Positions 1-6,897 of a stretch of 9,513 bases of DNA are shown here, piece by piece (the first letter of the stretch is position 1; every line of letters begins with the position of its first letter). Made by a program: the position numbers and the translations under genes. Source of the stretch: Bacteroidota bacterium. GTDB taxonomy: Bacteria; Bacteroidota; Bacteroidia; 2-12-FULL-35-15. A model generated the notes under the pieces. It was given only the letters and a program-made list of their open reading frames with translations, was not told where the DNA came from and did not search any database. Location of the stretch: the NCBI GenBank assembly GCA_021413595.1, contig JAIOQD010000338.1, positions 1 to 9,513 of the forward strand, in the 5' to 3' direction.

Positions 1-979
1 CTAATCCAACCATAAGCTTTGTAAATTTATGGGTATAGCCCATAAAATTTCGATGTAAAGTATTATTTTTAACTGACTGATACAAAGAATCTTCAGGTAA
101 AGCGAAATGATCCATTCCTATTTCCTCATATCCATTTTCAAGAAACATCTCTTTCCCTGTTTCATATAATTCGCGTTTTTTTTGATCAACAGGGAGATCC
201 TTTTCTGTAAATTTACGTTGTCCGGGTTTAATCCATGGCACATGGGCATAACTGTAAAATGCTATCCGGTCGGGTCTTAATAAATTTACTTTATTAATGG
301 TGTCAACAACGCTTTCTTTTGTTTGAAGTGGTAAACCATAGATCAAATCGAAATTTATGGACGTATAGCCTATTTCTCGCGCTTGTTTAGTAACTTTTTC
401 TACACTTTCGAAACTTTGAATTCGATTCACTATCCTTTGCACTTTAGGGTCGAAGTCCTGAATGCCCAAACTTAATCTTCTAAATCCTAGTTCGTATAAT
501 GTTTGTAAATGTTCGCTTGTGGTATTGTTTGGGTGAGCTTCAAAACTAAATTCCGCATCCTTGCATATAGTTGCATCAGAAACAATACTTTCTATCAACC
601 TCCTTAGGTTTGAAGGTGAAAAAAAAGTAGGTGTACCTCCTCCTAAATGGATCTCCTTGATTTTTGGAACTTCCTTAAAAATATTTAAATACAATTTCCA
701 TTCGCGGATCACTGCGGTAATATAAGGCGATTCAACTGCATGATTTACTGTTATACGAGTATTACAGCCGCAATAAGTACATAAACTCTCACAAAAGGGT
801 AAATGTATATATAATGAAAGGCCATCAGTTGCATTGCTCTGATCGAAAGATTTCTTCACAGATTTTTCCCATTCTTTAACATCAAGCATTTCTGAGGTCC
901 AATAAGGAACAGTTGGATAGCTTGTGTATCGTGGTCCAGGGACATTGTATTTTCTTATCAAATTTTTATCTGTTGACAT
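1..979 (-). CDS. hemN: Oxygen-independent coproporphyrinogen III dehydrogenase (HemN), 3' end cut by window edge
   Basis: Radical SAM enzyme that decarboxylates coproporphyrinogen III to protoporphyrinogen IX without O2, a cytoplasmic step of haem synthesis. I translated 326 residues from the ATG at 977-979. The family usually has about 455 residues, so roughly 130 C-terminal ones lie beyond base 1. Visible signatures are the N-terminal GPRYTSYPT stretch, the 4Fe-4S/SAM motif CESLCTYCGC with Cys63, Cys67 and Cys70, the SAM-binding GGGTPTFF segment, and late HemN motifs (IGMDHFALP, HRNFMGYT). The Cys positions nearly match E. coli HemN, which supports this start and argues against the HemW paralogue. 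The gene is separated from queD by 223 bp, so it probably has its own promoter. It would supply haem for the neighbouring oxidase when oxygen is low. Confidence 0.95.
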   Translation of the reverse strand, partial: MSTDKNLIRKYNVPGPRYTSYPTVPYWTSEMLDVKEWEKSVKKSFDQSNATDGLSLYIHLPFCESLCTYCGCNTRITVNHAVESPYITAVIREWKLYLNIFKEVPKIKEIHLGGGTPTFFSPSNLRRLIESIVSDATICKDAEFSFEAHPNNTTSEHLQTLYELGFRRLSLGIQDFDPKVQRIVNRIQSFESVEKVTKQAREIGYTSINFDLIYGLPLQTKESVVDTINKVNLLRPDRIAFYSYAHVPWIKPGQRKFTEKDLPVDQKKRELYETGKEMFLENGYEEIGMDHFALPEDSLYQSVKNNTLHRNFMGYTHKFTKLMVGL

Positions 980-1202
980 ACTTCAATGAATTATACAAAT
1001 GTTATGTTAAATGTATTTTGTTATATTGAAATCATACCGAACTTGTTTCGGAATCTCAAGGATGCTGAAACAAGTTCTGCATGCACCTTGTATTTATACT
1101 TACGTAATACTAATTAAAATTTTAAACTATAACTATCAGCAAAAGACTTAAACAAATCAACGCATCCAGAAACCTAATTATTGCATAAAATTCATTCTAA
1201 TT
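980..1202. other. Intergenic region between queD and hemN
   Basis: This 223-bp gap has no credible gene. Its main content is the palindromic repeat at 1033-1083. The part next to queD (1084-1202) is AT-rich, with a small TTACGTAA palindrome near 1101-1108 but nothing else I can assign. On the minus strand near 996-1015 there are imperfect -7-like elements (AACATTTG, TACATTTA, each one base off TAnnTTTG) that could serve hemN, but no convincing -33 element accompanies them. Confidence 0.6.
1033..1083. repeat. 51-bp imperfect palindrome, probable dispersed intergenic repeat
   Basis: Two perfectly complementary 11-base arms, GAACTTGTTTC (1039-1049) and GAAACAAGTTC (1067-1077), enclose 17 bases that also pair partly (for example 1053-1055 with 1061-1063). 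Outside the arms CAT (1033-1035) pairs with ATG (1081-1083), with two mismatches between. From memory, very similar CTGAAACAAGTTCAGCATG-type palindromes are scattered between genes in many Bacteroidota genomes; this is recollection, not a search. No U-tract follows the hairpin in either direction, so it is not a classical terminator, although it could stabilise the 3' end of the queD transcript. Confidence 0.75.
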
Positions 1203-1661
1203 TTATTTCCTTAATTCCAAATTATCTTCGAGATACCATTCAGCAAAGGAAGAAGCGGTTTCTCTTAATTTTAAATGGTGCAGCATTACGCTGTCCGGCA
1301 ATTGAGCTAAAAGCCGCTTTGAAATATCAGCTAACAGATTTTCGCATGTTGGCTGATAATCGGCCATTACAAGTTTTTTAAATAATGGATTTCCTTCTGC
1401 AAGCTTAATATAGGGTGTTGATCTATCAAGAATGGTAGCATGATCCAACTCATCAATTATGGGTTTCATTATTTTTTTAAGATCTGTAAAGTCCATTACC
1501 ATCCCTCGTTTAGGATTGTTAATTTCAGTTATTGGTTGGCCAATTACCGTAACAGAAAGATGATAAGAATGTCCATGAATATTTTTACAAGGGCCATCAT
1601 AACCATATAAAGCGTGGGCCATTTCAAAATTAAACTCTTTTGTGATTCTTATTTTTGACAT
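1203..1661 (-). CDS. queD: 6-carboxytetrahydropterin synthase / 6-pyruvoyl-tetrahydropterin synthase family (QueD)
   Basis: A 152-residue T-fold enzyme of the PTPS/QueD family, which converts 7,8-dihydroneopterin triphosphate to 6-carboxy-tetrahydropterin in the preQ0/queuosine pathway. Zinc ligands are visible as His16 (EMAHAL) and His29/His31 in CKNIHGH. That stretch fits CxxxHGH, the QueD/PTPS-I pattern with catalytic Cys25, rather than the ExxHGH of PTPS-III. Other conserved parts are VMDFTDLK (55-62), the catalytic pair Asp73-His74 in LDHATILD, PTCENLL (104-110) and the substrate-binding Glu134 in LRET. Length is somewhat above the roughly 120 residues of compact QueD, as in many longer bacterial members. 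It starts 26 bp after the decarboxylase gene, so co-transcription is likely. No queC, queE or queF is in the window. A role in another pterin pathway cannot be excluded. Confidence 0.9.
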   Translation of the reverse strand: MSKIRITKEFNFEMAHALYGYDGPCKNIHGHSYHLSVTVIGQPITEINNPKRGMVMDFTDLKKIMKPIIDELDHATILDRSTPYIKLAEGNPLFKKLVMADYQPTCENLLADISKRLLAQLPDSVMLHHLKLRETASSFAEWYLEDNLELRK

Positions 1662-1687
1662 ATTAATTCTATTTGCTTAAATGTAAA

Positions 1688-2929
1688 TTAAATTTTGGGC
1701 TTGATTTCCGATTTAAGATCGTTTATAAACGCATCTATAACTCCTCGCGTGATGTGAGGCATAATAACAATTTTCCACCACTTAGGTTCATGCTCATGAC
1801 TATCGACTACCAAAAAATATTTTTCGGCTACCGAAGTTGGAATATCTGCGGCATGAATAGCAATAATATTTATGTACGGATTTCTAAAATAATGAATACC
1901 AAGATCATCCAGTTGGCAACATACATCGGTAGTCCGATCTACCAGTGATTGCATTTTTGTTTTCCATCCTTCAGAGCCATGGTTGTGAAGCACCATCCAA
2001 ACAGCAACAGCATTCGCACCGGAACGACTTCCACATAAAGTGTGATCGGTTCCCGGAACATATTGAGCTTCCGAAGTTTTTACATATTGCATGTAACCTT
2101 TACGAATCAAAAACATTCCGGTGCCATAAGGCGTTTGCAACATCTTATGTGCATCAATAGTAAAGGAAGTAATGTTTGAATTCTTAAACGAGTAGCTATT
2201 TGAAGGGTTTGTAAATGGATAGATGAATCCTCCGAATGCTGCATCAATATGTAATTTATAGTTGATCTTTTTTTTATTCAATAATGCTGTAACTTTATCT
2301 ATATCATCTACAGAACCAAACATTGTGGTAGATAAATTCATATTGACAATAAAATATTTAATCCCACCTGCCAAAGCCGCATCAACTTTATTCTCCATAT
2401 CAGAAAGAAGAAGTTCCCTGTTATTTTTATCTGTATTTATTACAATTGAATTTATATTCAAGATATTTACAGCTTTTGATAGAGAATAATGACTGTCTTC
2501 GGAATAAATAACTCCTATTTCGTTTACATTCGCAGCATATTGGTTAATAAAATAGTTACGATAAATCCAAATAGCCTCAATATTGGCTTCTGTTCCACCG
2601 GAAGCAACGTAACCGTCCTGCGCATCCTCTTCTCCTCCAAAAATTTGTTCAGCGCAAAGTTTGATCAGATCCTTTTCTAATTCTTGTGTGCCTATGAATA
2701 TTTTTTCAGCACCATTCAACGTATGACAACCAATATGATTTGGATTAGCAATAAGAGTAGATAGAAAAGGAGCATTCTCCAGAAAAGGCGCATCATCATA
2801 AAACACCTCAGAATCAAGGTAAGTAGCTGGAACGCCTAATATCGGGGTGTTTCGGTAATTTACATTTTTGTTTAATGCATCAATCACGCGCTTTTTTATT
2901 TTACCTGATGTTAATTTAGGCCAATACAT
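1688..2929 (-). CDS. PLP-dependent group II-type amino acid decarboxylase, substrate unknown
   Basis: A 413-residue fold-type I PLP enzyme. Cofactor-site features are clear: SGGTEAN (110-116) for phosphate binding, His147 in SEDSHYS as the probable ring-stacking residue, His227 and Asp229 in HIDAAFGG (Asp229 facing the pyridine nitrogen), and Lys262 in IDAHKM as the Schiff-base lysine. A GSRSGA motif lies at 300-305, and the C-terminal VIMPHITR recalls the MfnA-type tyrosine/aspartate decarboxylases. Homologues are often labelled histidine, tyrosine or aspartate decarboxylase; the sequence alone does not settle the substrate or exclude a lyase of related fold. The gene begins 11 bp after the DsbD_2-like gene, with no visible terminator, so it probably belongs to the tail of the oxidase operon. 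Its link to respiration is unexplained. Confidence 0.85.
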   Translation of the reverse strand: MYWPKLTSGKIKKRVIDALNKNVNYRNTPILGVPATYLDSEVFYDDAPFLENAPFLSTLIANPNHIGCHTLNGAEKIFIGTQELEKDLIKLCAEQIFGGEEDAQDGYVASGGTEANIEAIWIYRNYFINQYAANVNEIGVIYSEDSHYSLSKAVNILNINSIVINTDKNNRELLLSDMENKVDAALAGGIKYFIVNMNLSTTMFGSVDDIDKVTALLNKKKINYKLHIDAAFGGFIYPFTNPSNSYSFKNSNITSFTIDAHKMLQTPYGTGMFLIRKGYMQYVKTSEAQYVPGTDHTLCGSRSGANAVAVWMVLHNHGSEGWKTKMQSLVDRTTDVCCQLDDLGIHYFRNPYINIIAIHAADIPTSVAEKYFLVVDSHEHEPKWWKIVIMPHITRGVIDAFINDLKSEIKPKI

Positions 2930-2940
2930 ATTTGTTAATT

Positions 2941-3651
2941 TTATTTACTGCAACATTTAGTACATTCCGGTTTGGTATCCGACATTTCAGGACTAATGTA
3001 CGGAATCCCAAGGTTCAATCCACGTAAAATTAAAAGCAAAGCCATTGAAACTGCAAAAACAGGCACTACTTTATTTATTTTTTTTCGAAAATCAATATTT
3101 ATACTACTGCTAATGAGTGCAACTGAAAGCATTGCAGGCACCGTTCCTAATCCGAATACGGCCATAAAAATACTACCTTGAAATATGCTACCTGCTGCTA
3201 TGGCACCGGCAATTCCTAAATATACCAGACCACAAGGTAGCAAAGCATTTAGAGCTCCAATAATAAATAGAGACGAGTAACCATTTTGTTTAAATAGTAC
3301 TTTTAATTTTTGTTTGACTTTTCCTATAAATGAATAGGTGAAGGAGAGAAACTTGAATTTATTTGCAAATTTTTGGGGTAATAGGATCATAATTAAAACA
3401 GCTATTCCCAAAGCGATAGATAAGCTTTGCTGATAGCCCGCAATAATAATACTTTGACCTATTAAACCAAACACCCCACCAAGAAGTGCATACATAAAAA
3501 CTCTTCCGGTATTGTATAGGAGGGCTCCGGTAATTTTGGACAATAAAGATTCACGATTTAAAGGCAATGCCAAGGCGATAGGACCACACATTCCCACACA
3601 ATGGAAACTTCCTAAAAAACCTAATGTTAATGCAGTCCAAAAAATAGCCAT
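2941..3651 (-). CDS. DsbD_2/TauE-SafE-like integral membrane protein of the cco locus
   Basis: A 236-residue membrane protein with about six hydrophobic helices (roughly residues 4-30, 48-70, 76-92, 125-152, 158-182 and 195-212). The N-terminus carries HCVGMCGP (17-24), the signature of the family variously annotated as sulfite exporter TauE/SafE, UreH-like or DsbD_2; a second conserved Cys140 lies in LLPCGL in the fourth helix. The hydrophilic C-terminus ends with Cys230, Cys233 and Cys234, a possible soft-metal site. Genes of this family commonly follow ccoH in cbb3 operons, where a role in copper or thiol handling during oxidase maturation is suspected; sulfite export is unlikely here. It follows ccoH after only 2 bp and precedes the decarboxylase by 11 bp. 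The family call is firm, the function is inference. Confidence 0.85.
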   Translation of the reverse strand: MAIFWTALTLGFLGSFHCVGMCGPIALALPLNRESLLSKITGALLYNTGRVFMYALLGGVFGLIGQSIIIAGYQQSLSIALGIAVLIMILLPQKFANKFKFLSFTYSFIGKVKQKLKVLFKQNGYSSLFIIGALNALLPCGLVYLGIAGAIAAGSIFQGSIFMAVFGLGTVPAMLSVALISSSINIDFRKKINKVVPVFAVSMALLLILRGLNLGIPYISPEMSDTKPECTKCCSK

Positions 3652-3653
3652 GA

Positions 3654-4100
3654 TTAAGGAATTACAATTGTTTCTTCAATAAAATAGTCTGTAGCATCCA
3701 CTGCCCAGCCAATTTGCATTTTGTACATCCCTTTGCTTAAATTATTCAATGCAATGGATTGTTGACCAGATTCATTCAGTTCAATAGTTGTCTTATAATC
3801 TTTGGAAGCATCAGAAGGACGGAAAAACAATATTTCACCTGATACCATTTTTCCTGAGAATTCTTTTGGAAAGAATAGTTCCAAATTTTTTTCAGTAATC
3901 TCATGTGAAATTCTTTCAGCCAATGCATCTGCATTTTTTGCCTCATCGATCTTGGTTTGAAATACCAATTCTTTCTGATAATAATCAGGACTTACAAGAT
4001 CAATTTTTTGATTTACACACATTGCTACCATTATTCCTATTAATAATGCAAAGCTTATGTATAAAATGGTAATTTTTGTTCCCCAGCCAATTTTTATCAT
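3654..4100 (-). CDS. ccoH: cbb3 oxidase assembly protein CcoH/FixH
   Basis: A 148-residue single-span protein of the FixH/CcoH family, which interacts with cbb3 oxidase during assembly. The N-terminus KIGWGTKITILYISF leads into one transmembrane helix (about 9-28). It is followed by the conserved DLVSPDYYQKEL stretch (34-45), and then a periplasmic beta-rich domain with the family's MYKMQIGWAVDATDYFIEE ending. Length is normal. The start ATG at 4098-4100 is preceded by an A-rich stretch rather than a Shine-Dalgarno site, as for its neighbours. It lies 11 bp after ccoG and 2 bp before the DsbD_2-like gene, which makes co-transcription and possibly translational coupling likely. Confidence 0.93.
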   Translation of the reverse strand: MIKIGWGTKITILYISFALLIGIMVAMCVNQKIDLVSPDYYQKELVFQTKIDEAKNADALAERISHEITEKNLELFFPKEFSGKMVSGEILFFRPSDASKDYKTTIELNESGQQSIALNNLSKGMYKMQIGWAVDATDYFIEETIVIP

Positions 4101-4111
4101 ATTTTTTTGTT

Positions 4112-5524
4112 TTAGTGTGCTGCTGCTTGAAAAACAGGACCTAAAAAAGTAGTTTGAACGGTTTCAATTTTTTCACCATTTGAATAAACAACAATTTTAA
4201 ATTTTGTTTTCCTGCTTTTAATTTGATCTCGATTGAAAATTATAAAAAATGCACCACCGGCAACACTTTCTTTTTCAACATTAATAATTTCATTCCCAAC
4301 CATTTTAATTTGTCCAATACCCAATTCTAATTTTAATGTTATCGGCATTTTGATATGTGTTTTATTTACCAACTTAATGTTGTATAAATTACTGATTCCA
4401 TTGTTCTCAGCTTCTTGATATAATAATCCCGGTGTGCGCATTACGGTAGTTTCCACATCTGTGCGGCTTTGCAAAAGTGTAATTAATATTCCCAATAACA
4501 CAAGCAGTACTGCGCAATATGCTATCGTTCTTGTAGTGAGCTTTAGTTTCTGTTTACTCGCAATTCCATTTTCAGAATCTAACCGGATCAATCCTTTTGG
4601 TAAACCAACTCCTGCCATCATGTGATCACACGCATCAATGCATGCTGTGCAATTGATACATTCCAATTGAGTTCCGTTTCGGATATCAATTCCTGTAGGA
4701 CAGACTTTTACACATTGAAAACAATCGATACAATCACCTTTTGTACGAACTTCATTTTTTTTAAATTTCCCTCTTGTTTCACCTCTGATGTAATCATATA
4801 CAACAAGAATAGAATTCCTGTCGAGTAAAACACCTTGTAATCGGCCATAAGGACATACTACAATACAAACTTGCTCCCTGAACCATAGAAAAACAAAAAA
4901 GAAAATGGTGGTAAAAATCAACAAGGAAATAAATGTTCCTACATTTTTCTCTAATCCTTGTTTATACAGATCGAAAACCTGATCGATACTGATCATGTAG
5001 GCTAAAAATGTATTTGCAATGATGAACGAAATAAGAAAAAAAATACTGATTTTAGAAGTTTTTTTGATTATTTTATCCGCATCCCATTTTTTTTTATTTA
5101 AGGCTTTTTGATGGTTGGCATCACCTTCTATCCAATACTCAATTTTCCGAAAAACCATTTCCATAAAAACAGTTTGCGGGCAAGCCCAGCCACAAAATAC
5201 ACGTCCAAACACTACAGTAAATAAAACAATAAATACCATAAAGGTCAACATTCCTATTACAAATAAGAATAGATCTTGTGGCCAAAAAATCGCACCAAAT
5301 AAAATAAATTTTCGTTCGGAAATATTCGCAAGGAATAGCGGGTCTCCATCTACTTTTATAAATGGCAGTGAAAAAAAAATGAGCAAGTAGATAATAGTTA
5401 AAATAGTTCGTTTATTGTACAATTTACCTTTCGGTTTTTGTGCATATATCCAAGCCCTATCCCCTTCTTTATCAATTGTTGCAATAGAATCACGAAATGA
5501 TTCATTGCTCTCATTATTTTTCAT
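4112..5524 (-). CDS. ccoG: cbb3 oxidase accessory iron-sulfur protein CcoG (FixG/RdxA)
   Basis: A 470-residue membrane iron-sulfur protein. Known CcoG proteins act in cbb3 biogenesis, with proposed cupric reductase activity supplying Cu(I) for the CuB site. About five membrane helices are visible (near 40-56, 85-108, 158-178, 197-215 and 332-350). Conserved cysteine pairs sit in FCGWACP (Cys111, Cys115) and VCIVVCPYGR (Cys220, Cys224). A bacterial ferredoxin-type domain follows with two CxxCxxCxxxC sets (Cys265/268/271/275 and 289/292/295/299), enough for two 4Fe-4S clusters. Residues about 365-465 form the Ig-like FixG C-terminal domain. Length and domain order are typical. It lies 45 bp after ccoP, the widest gap in the run from ccoS to queD, and 11 bp before ccoH. 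Confidence 0.95.
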   Translation of the reverse strand: MKNNESNESFRDSIATIDKEGDRAWIYAQKPKGKLYNKRTILTIIYLLIFFSLPFIKVDGDPLFLANISERKFILFGAIFWPQDLFLFVIGMLTFMVFIVLFTVVFGRVFCGWACPQTVFMEMVFRKIEYWIEGDANHQKALNKKKWDADKIIKKTSKISIFFLISFIIANTFLAYMISIDQVFDLYKQGLEKNVGTFISLLIFTTIFFFVFLWFREQVCIVVCPYGRLQGVLLDRNSILVVYDYIRGETRGKFKKNEVRTKGDCIDCFQCVKVCPTGIDIRNGTQLECINCTACIDACDHMMAGVGLPKGLIRLDSENGIASKQKLKLTTRTIAYCAVLLVLLGILITLLQSRTDVETTVMRTPGLLYQEAENNGISNLYNIKLVNKTHIKMPITLKLELGIGQIKMVGNEIINVEKESVAGGAFFIIFNRDQIKSRKTKFKIVVYSNGEKIETVQTTFLGPVFQAAAH

Positions 5525-5569
5525 ACTAATTAATTATTCTTCAATTTGTACCTTCAAATTTTGATTGTA

Positions 5570-6703
5570 CTATTGTAAGCTGTCCTTTTTTAAGGACCCT
5601 ATAGGTGTTTTTAATTCTACAAACATATCACCTTGCGCGGCTTTACCATTCGCTGGCCTGCTACCTCTAATTGTTTTAATGTAACTTGTAACTTCATTAA
5701 TTTGAATTGCAGAGAGGTCGGCTTGCCAAGATTTCATACCCTTATCAGGAATACCATATTTTATGGAAGAAAAAATATCTTTTATGCTTCCTCCATGTAA
5801 CCAAAAATCATCTGTTAAATTAGGGCCAACACCACCTTCTCCGAATTTTCCATGACAAGCAAAACAATTTTGTTTAAAAATTGTTTCACCATTTGCAATT
5901 TCAGCCTTATCGGTTAATAATGTTGCATTACTTTCGTTAACATTGTTTAAATTATTTTTTTCAAATTCTGCCTTTTCTAATCCTGCCGCTTGAATTGACT
6001 TATTGTATTCGGCAATTTGCAACTCTCCACTTGGAGTGAAATGATAATAACCCAAATAGATTACAGCAAAAACAATGGAGAGATAAAAACCATATTTCCA
6101 CCAAGGCGGAAGATCATTATCCAATTCATGGATCCCATCATAATTATGATCCAACAATATATCCGTTTCTTTTTCAATCGGAACCGAAGCATTTAGCTTT
6201 TCAAAAAGAGATGGCTTAAGTTTAGCAATTGCTAAAGCTTTTGTTTTTGCAAAAGAACGGATAGAGCTTAAAAGAATAATAACAACGAGTATTTCAAATC
6301 CAATTATTAGCAGCATCAAATAAAGCAGTCCGCTGTTTAGCTCCGGTAAACTATTTTGGGAAGCAATTATCTCCTGAGCATGACTTGTTTTGCTTAAAGC
6401 CATTAATGAAATTAAGGCAATTATTCCAAGCCCTTTTTCATTTATTTTTTTTCTGACCGAATTAGCAGCTGTTGCTATAAGCACCTTCCCTAAAGCTAAA
6501 ATTACCATAAGCAATAGAATGATCACGCTTAGCAATGTAATAAAAATCAGATTTCCAAAAACTGAAGAGGAGTTATTTACTTCGAGTCCATTGACACTTT
6601 GAGCAAAAAGACTTGTTCCTATTAAGAATCCTATAATAGTTAAAAGGAATTTGTTAAATCGATTTTGCTTTCTTTGAAAATTGTTTGTTACACTATTTTT
6701 CAT
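5570..6703 (-). CDS. ccoP: cbb3-type cytochrome c oxidase subunit III, single-haem form (CcoP)
   Basis: The electron-entry subunit of cbb3 oxidase, 377 residues. The haem domain starts with GETIFKQNCFACHGKFGEGG, giving one CxxCH (Cys280, Cys283, His284), and Met323 in GIPDKGMKSW is the likely second axial ligand. Typical proteobacterial CcoP has two such domains; this one has one. Upstream is the CcoP N-terminal signature, DHNYDGIHELDNDLPPWWK (185-203), followed by a helix (204-221). Before that lie an unusual signal-like segment (18-35, ending LFAQ), a helix near 50-72, another hydrophobic stretch ending SKTSHAQ (91-110), and a helix near 125-148. The start at 6701-6703 leaves 8 bp after ccoQ; a later start would remove the first signal-like segment but keep the core. 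It probably receives electrons from a periplasmic cytochrome c or directly from the bc1-like complex. Confidence 0.93.
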   Translation of the reverse strand: MKNSVTNNFQRKQNRFNKFLLTIIGFLIGTSLFAQSVNGLEVNNSSSVFGNLIFITLLSVIILLLMVILALGKVLIATAANSVRKKINEKGLGIIALISLMALSKTSHAQEIIASQNSLPELNSGLLYLMLLIIGFEILVVIILLSSIRSFAKTKALAIAKLKPSLFEKLNASVPIEKETDILLDHNYDGIHELDNDLPPWWKYGFYLSIVFAVIYLGYYHFTPSGELQIAEYNKSIQAAGLEKAEFEKNNLNNVNESNATLLTDKAEIANGETIFKQNCFACHGKFGEGGVGPNLTDDFWLHGGSIKDIFSSIKYGIPDKGMKSWQADLSAIQINEVTSYIKTIRGSRPANGKAAQGDMFVELKTPIGSLKKDSLQ

Positions 6704-6711
6704 AATTCGGT

Positions 6712-6891
6712 TTATTGTTTAGAATCGTTTGATGAATCAAAGGGAATATTTTTCATTTCAAGAATATGTTCTTTCTTCACGAAAAAAGCCCATATTATTA
6801 ATAGGATAAAAAAAGTAAAAAAAACACCCAACGAAATCAATGGGAATACTCCTATTCCTGCAATTGATTCTAAGTAATTAATGAATTTCAT
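6712..6891 (-). CDS. ccoQ: Small cbb3 oxidase subunit CcoQ-like
   Basis: A 59-residue protein read from the ATG at 6889-6891 to a TAA at 6712-6714. It starts MKFINYLESIAGIGVFP, has a single hydrophobic helix (about residues 14-37) ending in WAFFVKK, and then a short polar tail (EHILEMKNIPFD onwards). A one-helix protein of this size between ccoN/O and ccoP is the expected form of CcoQ, which stabilises the oxidase complex. Gaps are 6 bp after ccoNO and 8 bp before ccoP, so it is tightly embedded in the operon. Sequence conservation in this family is low; the call rests on position, size, topology and resemblance to Bacteroidota CcoQ-like proteins as I remember them. Confidence 0.88.
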   Translation of the reverse strand: MKFINYLESIAGIGVFPLISLGVFFTFFILLIIWAFFVKKEHILEMKNIPFDSSNDSKQ

Positions 6892-6897
6892 ATTAAT

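Noticed and set aside
1033..1083. Rho-independent terminator for queD
   Set aside because: The hairpin is strong, but no U-rich run follows it on either strand, so it does not fit the classical form.
1673..1948. 91-residue plus-strand frame opposite the decarboxylase 3' end
   Set aside because: It lies wholly antisense to a gene with intact family motifs and has no recognisable features itself.
2941..3651. Literal sulfite exporter
   Set aside because: The name comes from a broad family label. The HCxGMCGP motif and place after ccoH point to oxidase maturation, and no sulfur metabolism genes are nearby.
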